Assembly (NCBI GenBank): GCA_031267815.1
Contig: JAIRYI010000044.1
Location: 1-57,694 of the forward strand
Direction: 5' to 3'
Source of the DNA: Desulfarculales bacterium
Lineage (GTDB): Bacteria; Desulfobacterota; Desulfarculia; Desulfarculales; Desulfarculaceae
Length of the DNA: 57,694 bases
Shown here: positions 15,711 through 24,773 of the stretch, one piece after another
Position numbering within the stretch: the first letter of the stretch is position 1
Layout of the letters: every line of letters begins with the position of its first letter
The notes under the pieces: generated by a model
Told to the model about the DNA's origin: nothing
Database searches by the model: none
The model's input: the letters and a program-made list of their open reading frames with translations, nothing else
Position numbers and translations under genes: made by a program

Positions 15711-17177
15711 TTAGAAAAGGCCGTCCGGGTCAATTCCGCAAAGGCGGCGGGCCAGTTTCTTTTTAGTTTCCATATTGGCGGCGCGCTGAATCATAATTCG
15801 CTGCGCCTGGGGTGAGCCGGCCCCATGCATGGATTCGGTGAGATAGCCCACCGCGATGGAGCCGATAGTCATAGCCTCCACCAGGCGCATCATCCTCTGG
15901 CGGTTTTCCGTGGGCACGCTGGCCACGCCTCTCATAAGCCGGTCGCACCAGGGGCCGATTTCCGGAGACTTGAAGTCAGCCTCACCGGGCAGAGTTACCA
16001 TCAGGCCGCCGGCTATGTCCTGGCTAAGGCGGGCGATTTCATAGGGAAGGCGGGTTATATTCTGTTTACACACATTGGCCAGCATAAGGTCAATGGTGTA
16101 GTTGCCGGCCGCGGTGGCGCTGCCTTCAGCCGAGCAGGCTATGCCGCAGGAGTACAGGGTTTCGTTCAGGTGGATCATCTCAATGAGTTTGTCCTTGACA
16201 TGGGAGGCCTTGGCCGCGCCGTTGTATTCCGCCAGAGCGGCGCTGGCGCCAATCAGGACGTCGCCGTTGCCCACTTTGCAGCCGCCGTAGGACTGGCGGT
16301 GATAGCCGGCAAAACGCTCCACCAGCATCCCGGTGAAGTCTGTTTCCCCCAGCATGAAAACCTGTTCCCAGGGAATGAAGGTATTTTCAAAAATAACTAT
16401 CGCTTCCTGGCCGCCATAGTTTACGTTGCCCACGTCAATGTGGCTGCCCGGTTCCAGTTTGCGGGTATCGGAAGCCTGACGGCCGTAGATGAATAAAAGG
16501 CTGGGGTCATCCGCCTTGACCACAAAGGATACGGCATATTCTTTTTCGCTTTCCCCGGACATGTTCTGGGTGGGCATGGCTAGGATATAATGGGAATTGA
16601 GTACCCCGGTCTGGTGCATTTTGGCTCCACTCACCACAATTCCGTCGGCCTTTCGTTCCACCACCCGCACAAACATATCGGGATCAGCCTGTTTGCTGGG
16701 AGGCAGGGAACGGTCTCCTTTGGGGTCGGTCATGGCGCCGTCCACGGTCCAGTCATTTTCCTGCCATTTGCTTATAAAATCTTTGAAACGTTTATGATAG
16801 CTGGTGCCGTGTTTGGCGTCTATTTCAAAGGTGGTGCTGTATACAGCGTTCATGGCGTCCATGCCCACACAGCGCTGGAAACACGATCCGGTCATGTTGC
16901 CGCATAAGCGCTGCATTTTGACTTTATCCACCAATTGTTTCTGGCTTTGGAAGGGGTTGGTAAAGCGGTTGATTTTTTTGCCGCTTAAATGTGAGGTTAC
17001 GGTCATCAAATCTTCGTATTCCGGCAATTCGGCCAATTTGTAAGTCATGGCGCAACAATTAATGGAAGGGCGGATCATGGGATGGTCCACAATATTGTCA
17101 ATCCGTTGCCCCATCACATATACTCTTCTCGGACCCATATCGCGTAACGATTGAATATATTTTTCAGCGGTAATCAT
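15711..17177 (-). CDS. abfD: 4-hydroxybutyryl-CoA dehydratase / 4-hydroxyphenylacetate 3-hydroxylase family protein
   Basis: The roughly 488-residue enzyme has the features of AbfD, the FAD and [4Fe-4S] enzyme that dehydrates 4-hydroxybutyryl-CoA to crotonyl-CoA through a ketyl radical. Counting from the second ATG (17177), cluster ligands fall at C99 and C103 (GSCFQRC), H293 and C300 (YHRQSYGGC); Clostridium aminobutyricum uses C99, C103, H292 and C299. The active-site glutamate of GGQEAIVIF is present, and TESMHGAGSPQA lies near the C-terminus. Flavin hydroxylases of this superfamily lack the cysteines, so dehydratase chemistry is favoured. An ATG at 17180 is also possible, but 17177 gives better ribosome-site spacing and ligand numbering. 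It has its own promoter-like element, shared with the hbd cluster. Confidence 0.88.
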   Translation of the reverse strand: MITAEKYIQSLRDMGPRRVYVMGQRIDNIVDHPMIRPSINCCAMTYKLAELPEYEDLMTVTSHLSGKKINRFTNPFQSQKQLVDKVKMQRLCGNMTGSCFQRCVGMDAMNAVYSTTFEIDAKHGTSYHKRFKDFISKWQENDWTVDGAMTDPKGDRSLPPSKQADPDMFVRVVERKADGIVVSGAKMHQTGVLNSHYILAMPTQNMSGESEKEYAVSFVVKADDPSLLFIYGRQASDTRKLEPGSHIDVGNVNYGGQEAIVIFENTFIPWEQVFMLGETDFTGMLVERFAGYHRQSYGGCKVGNGDVLIGASAALAEYNGAAKASHVKDKLIEMIHLNETLYSCGIACSAEGSATAAGNYTIDLMLANVCKQNITRLPYEIARLSQDIAGGLMVTLPGEADFKSPEIGPWCDRLMRGVASVPTENRQRMMRLVEAMTIGSIAVGYLTESMHGAGSPQAQRIMIQRAANMETKKKLARRLCGIDPDGLF

Positions 17178-17251
17178 CATATTACTCCTTAATTAAAGAT
17201 TTTGTAGTAATCCAAACCCGGGTTGGCTTGTTTTCAGGAAACGCTTCTAAT

Positions 17252-17280
17252 ATACTATCATAACAATTCTTGCAACGGAA
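17252..17280 (-). promoter_or_regulatory. Promoter-like shared element, copy C, in front of abfD
   Basis: On the - strand an A-tract and GCTT precede TTCCGT, a 17-bp spacer and TAGTAT. The spacer begins TGCAAGAATTGTTATG, close to copies A and B in front of hbd. A start near 17245 gives a leader of about 68 nt. Confidence 0.5.
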
Positions 17281-17311
17281 GCTTTTTTTGAGTTTTTTGT
17301 GCGCTGATTTG

Positions 17312-17358
17312 CGGTTTAAGGCCTGTTGCCCATTAAATACGCAACAGGCCTTAAACCG
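17312..17358. repeat. 18-bp perfect inverted repeat between the creatininase-family and abfD genes
   Basis: CGGTTTAAGGCCTGTTGC at 17312-17329 pairs perfectly with GCAACAGGCCTTAAACCG at 17341-17358, with an 11-nt loop. Neither side has a T-run. On the - strand it lies between the upstream operon's last stop and the abfD promoter element. It may protect the 3' end of the upstream message or be a protein-binding site. Confidence 0.7.
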
Positions 17359-17399
17359 GGCCAGGGACGGCAATTTACGGCAAGTATTTAAAATTACTT

Positions 17400-18539
17400 T
17401 CAATCATTAAATACGCCGATTTTTTTCAGGCCGTGTACTGACATCCAGCCTTCGCTTAAAGGTTCGCGCAGGCAGGGAGCCAGTTCTTCCGGGGTGCGCA
17501 TGGTCACTTTATCCAGGGGCGGCGTCTGACCGGGAGGCAGGGCGGTGAGAATCCGGTCAATCATCAGGCTTATATAGCTGCAGATGGCCGCTATGGGGCG
17601 TTTGGCTTTTTGGGCGGTTGCCCGCGAAGGATATCCCACCACCCCTTCCGGGGTGCCGAAGATTTCCATGGCCGAATGTCCTTGCGCTTCCACCCAGCTG
17701 TGGGGCCGCCGGTAGGCGTCGCAGGCGGTGTCATAGTGACCTTGGAGCATGACGCTGTCCGGTTCGGTATCCACCGCGCTTGCCATATCCAGCATGTCCG
17801 GGAAAAGGAGCAGGCCTATGGAGGTCTCGGCTTCGTCGGCGTGGACAAACTGGGAAGATACCGTATCGTCCCGGTCCGGCCGGGCGTAGAAGAATTCCCT
17901 TACCACCCGGTGCCAGTCCACCAGAGTGACAAAAGCGGGCAGTTGGAAGCGTTTGAAAAATTCCTGAATCGCCGCTTCCAGCATCCAGTGGTGGCCGTGG
18001 TTGTTGACCAGGATGATTTTGCGGAAGCCGTCGTCCCACAGGCCCAGCATGGTGTAAATAAGCGTTTCCTCAATTGTCCTGGCCGGAATAATCACCGATC
18101 CGGGCATGCCCACATGGTGATAGGGATGGCCGCCGTAATTGAGGGGAGGAAAGGCCAGGGCGGCTTCCCGCCCCTGCTTCACCGTATAGCGCCGCACCCC
18201 TTCGCAGATCTGGGAAACCATAAAGGTGTCCAGGCCGCTGTTGGCATGAAGGCCGTGGTTTTCTGTGCAGCCGATGGGTACAATGACAATATCGTTGTTT
18301 TTTCTGCGTTTTATCACAGTTGAGCGGGGAGTGTTCTGGATGTAGGAACCGGGTTGGCCCAATTCCGAGGGAGCGGGAATGCCGAAGTCATCCCGTAAAA
18401 TGCGGTCTATTTCACTCATGGGGGCGTCCCAGATGCGTTTTTTCATCCGGCCCACTTCGGTGTCCTCAAACATAATTTCCGGAAGTTCCGTGGTCAGCCA
18501 TTTGCCGCGCGGATTGAGAGTGCCTTTCAGTTTGGTCAT
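17400..18539 (-). CDS. Creatininase-family metal hydrolase, resembling IolN-type ring hydrolases
   Basis: The 379-residue protein has a creatininase fold preceded by an N-terminal extension of about 80 residues. Candidate metal ligands are E93 and H95 (CTENHG), D104 (SGLDTF), H181 (VNNHGHH) and D235/E236/E238 (HADEAETS). The family hydrolyses cyclic amides and some cyclic ketones. The extended N-terminus with PGSYIQNTPR, and the neighbouring zinc alcohol dehydrogenase, recall the IolM-IolN pair of inositol degradation, in which IolN opens a diketo-inositol ring; that resemblance is from memory and needs a search. AAGGAG precedes the ATG. It is the last gene of the sigma-54 operon. A lactamase-like role is the main alternative. 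Confidence 0.72.
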   Translation of the reverse strand: MTKLKGTLNPRGKWLTTELPEIMFEDTEVGRMKKRIWDAPMSEIDRILRDDFGIPAPSELGQPGSYIQNTPRSTVIKRRKNNDIVIVPIGCTENHGLHANSGLDTFMVSQICEGVRRYTVKQGREAALAFPPLNYGGHPYHHVGMPGSVIIPARTIEETLIYTMLGLWDDGFRKIILVNNHGHHWMLEAAIQEFFKRFQLPAFVTLVDWHRVVREFFYARPDRDDTVSSQFVHADEAETSIGLLLFPDMLDMASAVDTEPDSVMLQGHYDTACDAYRRPHSWVEAQGHSAMEIFGTPEGVVGYPSRATAQKAKRPIAAICSYISLMIDRILTALPPGQTPPLDKVTMRTPEELAPCLREPLSEGWMSVHGLKKIGVFND

Positions 18540-18587
18540 TGTGGTCTCCTTATAGATAAAAATCCTTACAAATACGGCCGGAGAGGA

Positions 18588-19607
18588 TCAGAACCTGATT
18601 AAACTTTTCAGGTTGGTTCCCGTATTGGCCGCCGTTTCCGCGAATGCCCGGGCCGCCTCGTCAAAACCGTACACATTGGTCACCATCCCGGCCACGGATA
18701 CGGTTTTGCTTTTGAGTACGCTGATCAGCTCCAGGAAGTCACGGCGCAGCGCGTTGCGCGAGCCCATGATGTTCAATTCTTTTTTCTGAATGATATTGAA
18801 GGCGAAATCAAGATTGCGGGAACCAATGCCCACCTCCACAATCCTGGACATATGGGCGCCCGCCGCCAGGCAGTCCAGTAAGGTCTGGGGCAGGCCCACC
18901 GCCTCAATGAGTACATCGAAGCCGTCGCCGCGGCTGGCTTCCTCCGTCTGGCGGAGGAAGTCTTCCGGCCCGCTGTTCAAAATCAGGCCGTCGGCGCCCA
19001 GGGCGGCGGCAAAATCAAGTTTGGGGGCGGCCACATCGCATACATACACTTCCGCTCCCCGCAGTTTGGCGGAAAGCATGGCAAAAATGCCGATAGCGCC
19101 CGCCCCCATAACCAGAACCCGTTCCCCGGTTTTGAGCGCGGCCCGGCTTAGCGCGTGGTGGCTGATACAGAAAGGTTCCACCAGCGCCAGATCCTGGGGA
19201 TCCAGGCCTTGGCCGCTGTAAACCCGCTCCACCGGCACGGCAATGTATTCGGCAAAGCCGCCTTCCCGCTGCAGGCCCATGGTCTGGTTGTTCACGCAGC
19301 AGTTCACATATCCCCGGCGGCAGGAATAGCAGCGGCCGCAATTGAAGTAGGGGTTAACGGTCACAGTTTCGCCCGGCTTCAGATCTCCCGCATCTCCGTT
19401 GACCAAAACCAGCTCGGCGGCCAGCTCATGTCCCGGTATTCTGGGAAAAGACGCGTAAGCGGACATATGGCCCCGGTAGAGGCTGATATCCGAACCGCAA
19501 ATGCCGCCGTAAAGCACCTTGAGCAGGGCCTGGCCCGGAGCGGGCCTGGGCTTTTCTTTTTCGCCTGTAAGCAGTTGTTCCGGTCCGGTTATCTGAATAT
19601 AGCGCAT
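18588..19607 (-). CDS. Zinc-dependent medium-chain alcohol/polyol dehydrogenase
   Basis: The 339-residue MDR-family oxidoreductase oxidises an alcohol or polyol with NAD(P)+. Catalytic-zinc residues C37 (GGICGSD) and H60-E61 (PGHEL) are present. The structural zinc site is complete: C90, C93, C96 and C104. The nucleotide fold shows GAGAIG near 170. The closest look is to sorbitol/threonine/inosose-type dehydrogenases rather than iron-type 4-hydroxybutyrate dehydrogenases. It starts 14 bp after the CoA-transferase with a weak ribosome site, so coupling is likely. Next to a creatininase-family hydrolase it may create the ketone that is then hydrolysed. Confidence 0.85.
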   Translation of the reverse strand: MRYIQITGPEQLLTGEKEKPRPAPGQALLKVLYGGICGSDISLYRGHMSAYASFPRIPGHELAAELVLVNGDAGDLKPGETVTVNPYFNCGRCYSCRRGYVNCCVNNQTMGLQREGGFAEYIAVPVERVYSGQGLDPQDLALVEPFCISHHALSRAALKTGERVLVMGAGAIGIFAMLSAKLRGAEVYVCDVAAPKLDFAAALGADGLILNSGPEDFLRQTEEASRGDGFDVLIEAVGLPQTLLDCLAAGAHMSRIVEVGIGSRNLDFAFNIIQKKELNIMGSRNALRRDFLELISVLKSKTVSVAGMVTNVYGFDEAARAFAETAANTGTNLKSLIRF

Positions 19608-19621
19608 ACTAATTAGCTCTT

Positions 19622-21184
19622 TCAGGTTATTTTCAGGCCCATGGGCGGGTCGCGGAAAACAGCCTCGGGCATGGGCTTGAGATCGCCGCGCACCAGAGGG
19701 GGAAATTCCATCTGTCCCAGCACGTCTCTTTCCAGATCCGCTCCGGGAGCGAGTTCGGTAACCGTCAACCCTTCATCTCCCAGTTCCAGAACCGCCCGCT
19801 CAGTGACAAAAGTGATGTGTTTTTTCGCCGCCCGGGCCATTTTGCCGCTGAAGGTGATTTGCTGGAGGGAACTGACGAACTTTTTAATTTTCCCCTCCCT
19901 GATGATCCGCAGCTTTCCGTCTTCTATTCCGGCCTTGAAGCCGCCGGCGGTAAAAGTGCCGCAGAAGACTATATGGTCCACATTCTGGGTAATATCAATA
20001 AAGCCTCCGCAGCCGGCCACTTTTTTGCCAAAGCGGGAGACATTGATATTGCCCTGGGGATCGCACTGGGCCAGGCCCAGGAAAGATATATCCAGTCCTC
20101 CGCCGTCAATAAAGTCGAACATGTAAGTCTGATCGATAATGGCGTCCGGGCTGATGGAAGCGCCGAAGTTCATATCGCCCAGGGCCATGCCGCCGATGAC
20201 GCCGCTTTCAATAATAGGGGTATAGCTGTCCCCCAGCCCTTCTTCCTGGAGTACGGAACATACCGCTTCCGGGATGCCGATGCCGAAATTGACCGTTTTA
20301 AATTCCGGCCGCATGCACATGGCCGCCCGCCGGGCAATGACTTTGCGCACTCCCATGGGTTCGGCGAAGGCGAAAAGATTTTCGGAAACAATATCCCGGC
20401 GGGTGAAACGGGGGTCAAAGTAAGTGCCGTAATTCTGGCGGTGATGGCGCTCTTTATCCTGGGCCACCACCACATAATCCACCATAATATGAGGAATACC
20501 CACCGCCTGCGGCGCTATGCTCCCCTCGTGCACCAGTTTTTCCACCTGAACAATGACAATGCCGCCATTGTTCCTGGCCGCCGATGCGATGGATATTCCT
20601 TCCAGAGTCAGAGGTTCGTGTTCCAGGCTGATATTGCCCAGGGCGTCGGCGGAGGTGCCGCGCAAAAGGGCCGCATTGACTTTGGGAACTTTATAGGCCA
20701 GATATTCTTCCCCGTCAAAGGATACTTTTTCCACCATTACTTCCCGGGAAATTCCGTTCACTCTGGCGCCTTCAATATCCGGGTCTACAAAGGTATTCAA
20801 TCCCACTTTGCTGATCAGGCGGGGACGTCCGGCGGCGGATTCGCGGTAGAGGTGGCTCAATATTCCCTGGGGTATGTTGTAGCATTCTATAAGCTCCTCT
20901 TCCACCATGGCGCCCAATTTGGGGACGCGGGCAAAGTGTCCGCCGATAAGGCGTTTGATCAGGCCCTCATGGGCCAGGACGTTTTTGCCCCGGCTCGCTC
21001 CGTCTCCTACCCCGCCGGTATGCACCAAAGTGAGGTTTCTGGGACGTCCCTGTTCCAGAAAGCGCTTCTCCAGAGCCAGGAACAACTCTTCGGCCGAACC
21101 TATGCCCAGGAAACCGCCTATGCCGACAATGGATTCATCTTTGATTTGGGCTACCGCCCGCTCCGCGCTGACTACTTTCGCCAC
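19622..21184 (-). CDS. Acyl-CoA:acetate/3-oxoacid CoA-transferase, fused alpha-beta (propionate CoA-transferase type)
   Basis: The 520-residue protein joins the alpha and beta CoA-transferase domains in one chain, as in Pct and YdiF. The alpha half has the glycine-rich VGIGGFLGIGS near 20-30. The beta half has GIGIPEAV at 301-308, and E326 in PIIESGVIGG is the likely glutamate that forms the acyl-enzyme (E324 in Clostridium propionicum Pct). It would load CoA onto the acid made by the dehydrogenase/hydrolase pair. The start is GTG at 21184 (MAKVVSAERA), with only a weak ribosome site. It differs in fold branch from the two AbfT-type transferases at 7.6-10.3 kb. Confidence 0.88.
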   Translation of the reverse strand: MAKVVSAERAVAQIKDESIVGIGGFLGIGSAEELFLALEKRFLEQGRPRNLTLVHTGGVGDGASRGKNVLAHEGLIKRLIGGHFARVPKLGAMVEEELIECYNIPQGILSHLYRESAAGRPRLISKVGLNTFVDPDIEGARVNGISREVMVEKVSFDGEEYLAYKVPKVNAALLRGTSADALGNISLEHEPLTLEGISIASAARNNGGIVIVQVEKLVHEGSIAPQAVGIPHIMVDYVVVAQDKERHHRQNYGTYFDPRFTRRDIVSENLFAFAEPMGVRKVIARRAAMCMRPEFKTVNFGIGIPEAVCSVLQEEGLGDSYTPIIESGVIGGMALGDMNFGASISPDAIIDQTYMFDFIDGGGLDISFLGLAQCDPQGNINVSRFGKKVAGCGGFIDITQNVDHIVFCGTFTAGGFKAGIEDGKLRIIREGKIKKFVSSLQQITFSGKMARAAKKHITFVTERAVLELGDEGLTVTELAPGADLERDVLGQMEFPPLVRGDLKPMPEAVFRDPPMGLKIT

Positions 21185-21207
21185 AGTTTTTCCCTTTCCC
21201 GTCCCGG

Positions 21208-21230
21208 TTGTCCCCCCGGCAAGGGGACAA
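21208..21230 (-). repeat. 8-bp hairpin between the SDR and CoA-transferase genes
   Basis: TTGTCCCC at 21208-21215 pairs with GGGGACAA at 21223-21230. It sits in a 70-bp gap inside the operon with no T-run, so it probably affects stability or relative expression rather than ending transcription. Confidence 0.4.
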
Positions 21231-21254
21231 GCTCTATTGAATTTTCCCCTGGCT

Positions 21255-21980
21255 TTAGAGCCGTAAGCCGCCGTTGACGCAGATTACCTGACCGTTGATG
21301 AAAGACGATTCATCGCTGGCCAGAAATAAAGCGGTATTGGCCACTTCGTAAGGCCGGCACATGCGTTTGAAAGGAGTGCGGGCAATGAGCGGCTCCAGGA
21401 TTCCGGCGGGAATGCTTTGGGCCATTTCTGTTTCAATATTATCCGGGGCCAGGACATTGCAGCGGATTTCCCCTCCTTTGAGGTTGAGTTCCTTGGCCCA
21501 GGAGTAAGTCATGCCGATAAGTCCGGCCTTGGTCGCCGCGTAGTTGGTCTGTCCGATATTGCCGTACACTCCGCTGCCCGAGGAAACTGAAATAATGGAA
21601 CCTTTTTTTTGTTCCAGCATCAGGGGGGCCACCGCCTGGGTCATGTTGAAAGCGCCTTTAAGATTGACCTCAATCACTGTATCCCATTGTTCTTCGGTCA
21701 TTTTCACCAGCATGGCGTCCCGGGTGACGGCGGCGTTGTTGATAAGGACGTCAATATGCCCGAATTCCCGCCGCGCCCGGCTGATAAAATCCGCGATGGC
21801 CGGCCGGTCGGTAATGCTGAATTGCAGCGGCCTTACTTGGGCGTGGGAATAAGCGGCCGGCAAGGCGTCAATTGAATAGATAATTTCCGGGTTCTCTTCA
21901 CTGAAGCGCTTGCATATTTCATAGCCGACCCCGCGCGCTCCTCCGGTGACCGCGATAACTTTGCCCTTCAGGCGGTTCAT
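21255..21980 (-). CDS. Short-chain dehydrogenase/reductase (FabG-like)
   Basis: The 241-residue classical SDR carries TGGARGVG at 12-19, NNAAV at 81-85 and the catalytic S134, Y147 and K151 (NYAATKAG). It ends FINGQVICVNGG like FabG-type 3-oxoacyl reductases and polyol dehydrogenases. AAAGGAG precedes the ATG. It is the first enzyme gene after the sigma-54 activator. It may reduce a ketone of the imported compound or act on a 3-oxo/3-hydroxyacyl-CoA; the sequence does not decide. Confidence 0.87.
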   Translation of the reverse strand: MNRLKGKVIAVTGGARGVGYEICKRFSEENPEIIYSIDALPAAYSHAQVRPLQFSITDRPAIADFISRARREFGHIDVLINNAAVTRDAMLVKMTEEQWDTVIEVNLKGAFNMTQAVAPLMLEQKKGSIISVSSGSGVYGNIGQTNYAATKAGLIGMTYSWAKELNLKGGEIRCNVLAPDNIETEMAQSIPAGILEPLIARTPFKRMCRPYEVANTALFLASDESSFINGQVICVNGGLRL

Positions 21981-22004
21981 GAAAATTCTCCTTTCGGTTA
22001 TGCT

Positions 22005-23462
22005 TTATTTGCTCCCGCTGATGCCCAGCAGTTTCATTTTGCGGATAACGGTAGGCTGGGACACGCCCAGTTCCCGGGCCGCCTTGCGGGTGCTGCGGCA
22101 GCGTTTTACCGCCTGACTTATCATATCTTTTTCCATTGAGGCCACCGCGCTCCTGAGATCATGAAACAGGGGCGGGTCCGCCGCCGGCTCTTTTTTAATG
22201 ACAATGCCTATATCCTGCTGCCGGATGCTGTTGCGCCCTCCGATCAGCACCAGGCGTTCAATGGTGTTTTCCAGAGCGCGGATGTTGCCGGGCCAGTCGT
22301 GTTTGCCGATAAGCTGGATGGCCCCGGCCTCAAAGTATTTATCCCGTTTGTATTTTTCGTTAAATTTGTTAAGAAAGCCGAAAGCCAGAGCGGGAATGTC
22401 GTCTTTACGCTCGCGCAGGGGCGGGATTTCAACGGTCACCACATTGAGGCGGTAATATAAATCCTCCCGGAAGCTTCCCTGCCGGATTTCCTCGCGCAGA
22501 TTCCTGTTGGTGGCGGCAATCACCCGCACATCCAGGGAAATGCTGCGCTGGCCCCCGATACGCATAATTTCTTTTTCCTGCAGGGCGCGTAAGAGCTTGC
22601 CCTGCATTACCAGAGAAAGCTCGCCGATTTCATCCAGCAGGATGGTGCCGCCGTTGGCCATTTCCAGAAGTCCCATTTTGCTGGTTTGCAAGGCTCCGGT
22701 GAAAGCGCCTTTTTCATAGCCGAACAGTTCCGATTCAAACAGGCTTTCCGGAATGGCCGCGCAATTGACCCGGATGTAGGGCTTGGCGCTGCGCCCGCTC
22801 TTCTGATAAATTTCCCGGGCCACCACTTCCTTGCCGGTGCCGGTCTCGCCGTAGAGGAGTACGGTTACATCGCTGCCGGCTATCTGATCAATCAGATAAT
22901 TGATTTTGCGCATGGATTGGGACTGGCCGATTAAAGTCCCGCCGAACTGTTGGCGGCGCAGGGCGCTGAGTTTGTTTTCGGTCCGGGTAATCTGGTTGCG
23001 CAGTTCAATCATGTCGGTGAGATCCCTGGTCACAGTGGTAACGCATTCCACCGCCCCTTCCTGATCGCGCACGGGAATGGCCACAATCAGCACCACTTTG
23101 GCGTTGCGTTTTATTTTGGTCACCCCGCTGACAGTACGATTTTTCTCAAAGGCCAGTTGGGAGAGCATGGGCGAGTTGTGGATGCGTACTTCCTCCAGAC
23201 TGACTTCATTGAGGAGTTTGAGCAGCTCTGTGACCGGGGTTTCGTCATAGCCGAAGAAAAAGCTGTTTTGATCGTAAATGTCGTTCTGCCATAATTTATC
23301 GATATGCCAGCCAATCATTTCTTCGTTTTTTACTCCGAAGAACGATTCGCACATGGAGTTGGCCCCGACAATTATCAGATCCCGGTTGACCGTATAAACC
23401 GCGTCGCCGAGATGCCCGCCCATCTCGAAAGACGACAGTTGCCCGCGCTCTCTGCTGTCCAT
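22005..23462 (-). CDS. Sigma-54-dependent transcriptional activator (PAS, AAA+, Fis-type HTH)
   Basis: The 485-residue enhancer-binding protein has a PAS-like sensor (about 15-150), a short linker and an AAA+ domain. Walker A is GETGTGKE at 205-212, and the sigma-54 contact loop is GAFTGA at 252-257. The C-terminal helix-turn-helix reads [20 protein letters not shown]. The PAS domain suggests it senses a small ligand, perhaps the pathway substrate. It lies 24 bp after dctM and just before the catabolic genes. It is the obvious activator of the sigma-54 promoter at 26418-26433, with a 14-bp palindrome at 26512-26525 as a possible binding site; sigma-54 itself is encoded at 46.9 kb. Confidence 0.93.
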   Translation of the reverse strand: MDSRERGQLSSFEMGGHLGDAVYTVNRDLIIVGANSMCESFFGVKNEEMIGWHIDKLWQNDIYDQNSFFFGYDETPVTELLKLLNEVSLEEVRIHNSPMLSQLAFEKNRTVSGVTKIKRNAKVVLIVAIPVRDQEGAVECVTTVTRDLTDMIELRNQITRTENKLSALRRQQFGGTLIGQSQSMRKINYLIDQIAGSDVTVLLYGETGTGKEVVAREIYQKSGRSAKPYIRVNCAAIPESLFESELFGYEKGAFTGALQTSKMGLLEMANGGTILLDEIGELSLVMQGKLLRALQEKEIMRIGGQRSISLDVRVIAATNRNLREEIRQGSFREDLYYRLNVVTVEIPPLRERKDDIPALAFGFLNKFNEKYKRDKYFEAGAIQLIGKHDWPGNIRALENTIERLVLIGGRNSIRQQDIGIVIKKEPAADPPLFHDLRSAVASMEKDMISQAVKRCRSTRKAARELGVSQPTVIRKMKLLGISGSK

Positions 23463-23486
23463 GTTTTTATCCTCTTTCTATTGTCC

Positions 23487-24770
23487 TCAGAACGCCGCCG
23501 GACGCATGGCGTTGGGTAAAAACATCACGATTTCAGGTACAAAGGCCAGGAGAGCCAAAACCAGCAAGCCCAGGACAATATAGATGAGCAGATGCGGGTT
23601 GATTACCGCTTCCACTTTTTCCTGCAAAATGCCGGCGGCCACAAACAGATTGACTCCCACCGGCGGGGTGGTCATGCCGATAGCCAGATTGATGATCATG
23701 ACAATGCCGAAATGCACCGGGTCAATATCATAAAGGGGCAGCACCGGATAGAGGATGGGAGCCAGAATGAGGATGGCCGCGGTGGTTTCCAGGAAACAGC
23801 CCACCACCAGCAGGAGCAGGTTGACCAGAAGAAAGAAGACGATTTTGCTGTCGGAGATGGAAATAATAAATTCCGCCACCCGGTCGGGAATTTGCTCGGT
23901 AGTCATGACATAGCCGAAGGCCCCGGCGGCGGCGATGATGAACATAATCATGCCCCCCGCGACGACCGCGTCCAGAGTGGCCCGGCACAGCTGGCGGAAG
24001 TTCAGCTCCCGGTACACCAGCATACAGACAATAATCCCGTAGCCGCAGGATACCGCCGCCGCCTCGGTGGGGGTGAAAACGCCGCCGTAAATTCCGCCCA
24101 GGATAATAATGGGCATGAGCAGGGCGCCAAAGGCTTCCCCAAAGGTTTTGACCAGGGTGGGCAGGGAAAATTTCTGGGTGGGAATATGGTGTTTGACCCC
24201 GTACCAGTAACAGTACAGGCACTCCACTATTGCCAGGAGAATGCCGGGGATGAAGCCTGCCATGAACAGTTTGCCGATGGAGGCCCCGGTGCAGGTGCCG
24301 TAGACAATCATGGGCATGCTGGGCGGGATGATGACTCCCAGAAAACCGGCAAAAGCGGCTGTGGTCATGGCGAAGCGCTTGTCATAGCCGGCCTCCACCA
24401 GAGAAGGAACCAGAATGCCGCCGATGGCCGCCACCGTGGCGGTGGAAGAGCCGGACAGGGCGCCGAAGAACAGGGATCCCAGCACTGTCACCATGGCCAG
24501 ACCGCCCGGCATCCAGCCCACCAGGGCGTTGGCGAAATTGACCAGGCGGCGGGAAGCTCCCCCCCGGCTCATTATCCCTCCGGCCAGCATGAAAAAGGGA
24601 ATGGCCATCAGGGAAAAGGTGTCCAGGGAAGCGAACAGCTTCTGCCCGATCATGAACAAAGGCTTGCCCCCGGCCAGCATGGCGCCGAAAGCGCCGCCGG
24701 CCAGGGAGACGGCGATAGGCACGCCGATGAGCAGGGCTGTAATAAATACCGCCAAAAGAGGAAAGGCCAT
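23487..24770 (-). CDS. dctM: TRAP transporter large permease (DctM)
   Basis: The 427-residue membrane protein has about 12 hydrophobic segments and the DctM pattern: GGIMSRGGASRRLV near 64-77, SGSSTATVAAIGGI near 110-123, TPTEAAAVSCGYG near 222-234 and a C-terminal NLAIGMTTPPVGVNLF. It forms the Na+-driven translocation channel with DctQ. Its ATG is 3 bp after the dctQ stop, so the two are co-translated. TRAP systems import organic acids, including sugar acids and sialic acid; the substrate here is unknown. Confidence 0.93.
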   Translation of the reverse strand: MAFPLLAVFITALLIGVPIAVSLAGGAFGAMLAGGKPLFMIGQKLFASLDTFSLMAIPFFMLAGGIMSRGGASRRLVNFANALVGWMPGGLAMVTVLGSLFFGALSGSSTATVAAIGGILVPSLVEAGYDKRFAMTTAAFAGFLGVIIPPSMPMIVYGTCTGASIGKLFMAGFIPGILLAIVECLYCYWYGVKHHIPTQKFSLPTLVKTFGEAFGALLMPIIILGGIYGGVFTPTEAAAVSCGYGIIVCMLVYRELNFRQLCRATLDAVVAGGMIMFIIAAAGAFGYVMTTEQIPDRVAEFIISISDSKIVFFLLVNLLLLVVGCFLETTAAILILAPILYPVLPLYDIDPVHFGIVMIINLAIGMTTPPVGVNLFVAAGILQEKVEAVINPHLLIYIVLGLLVLALLAFVPEIVMFLPNAMRPAAF

Positions 24771-24773
24771 AGG

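Noticed and set aside
17400..18539. Naming the creatininase-family gene as iolN outright
   Set aside because: The resemblance rests on recalled motifs and the neighbouring dehydrogenase. No other inositol genes are present, so only a family-level call is justified.
19817..21277. 486-codon + strand frame opposite the fused CoA-transferase
   Set aside because: Antisense to a gene with clear catalytic motifs, and no ribosome site.
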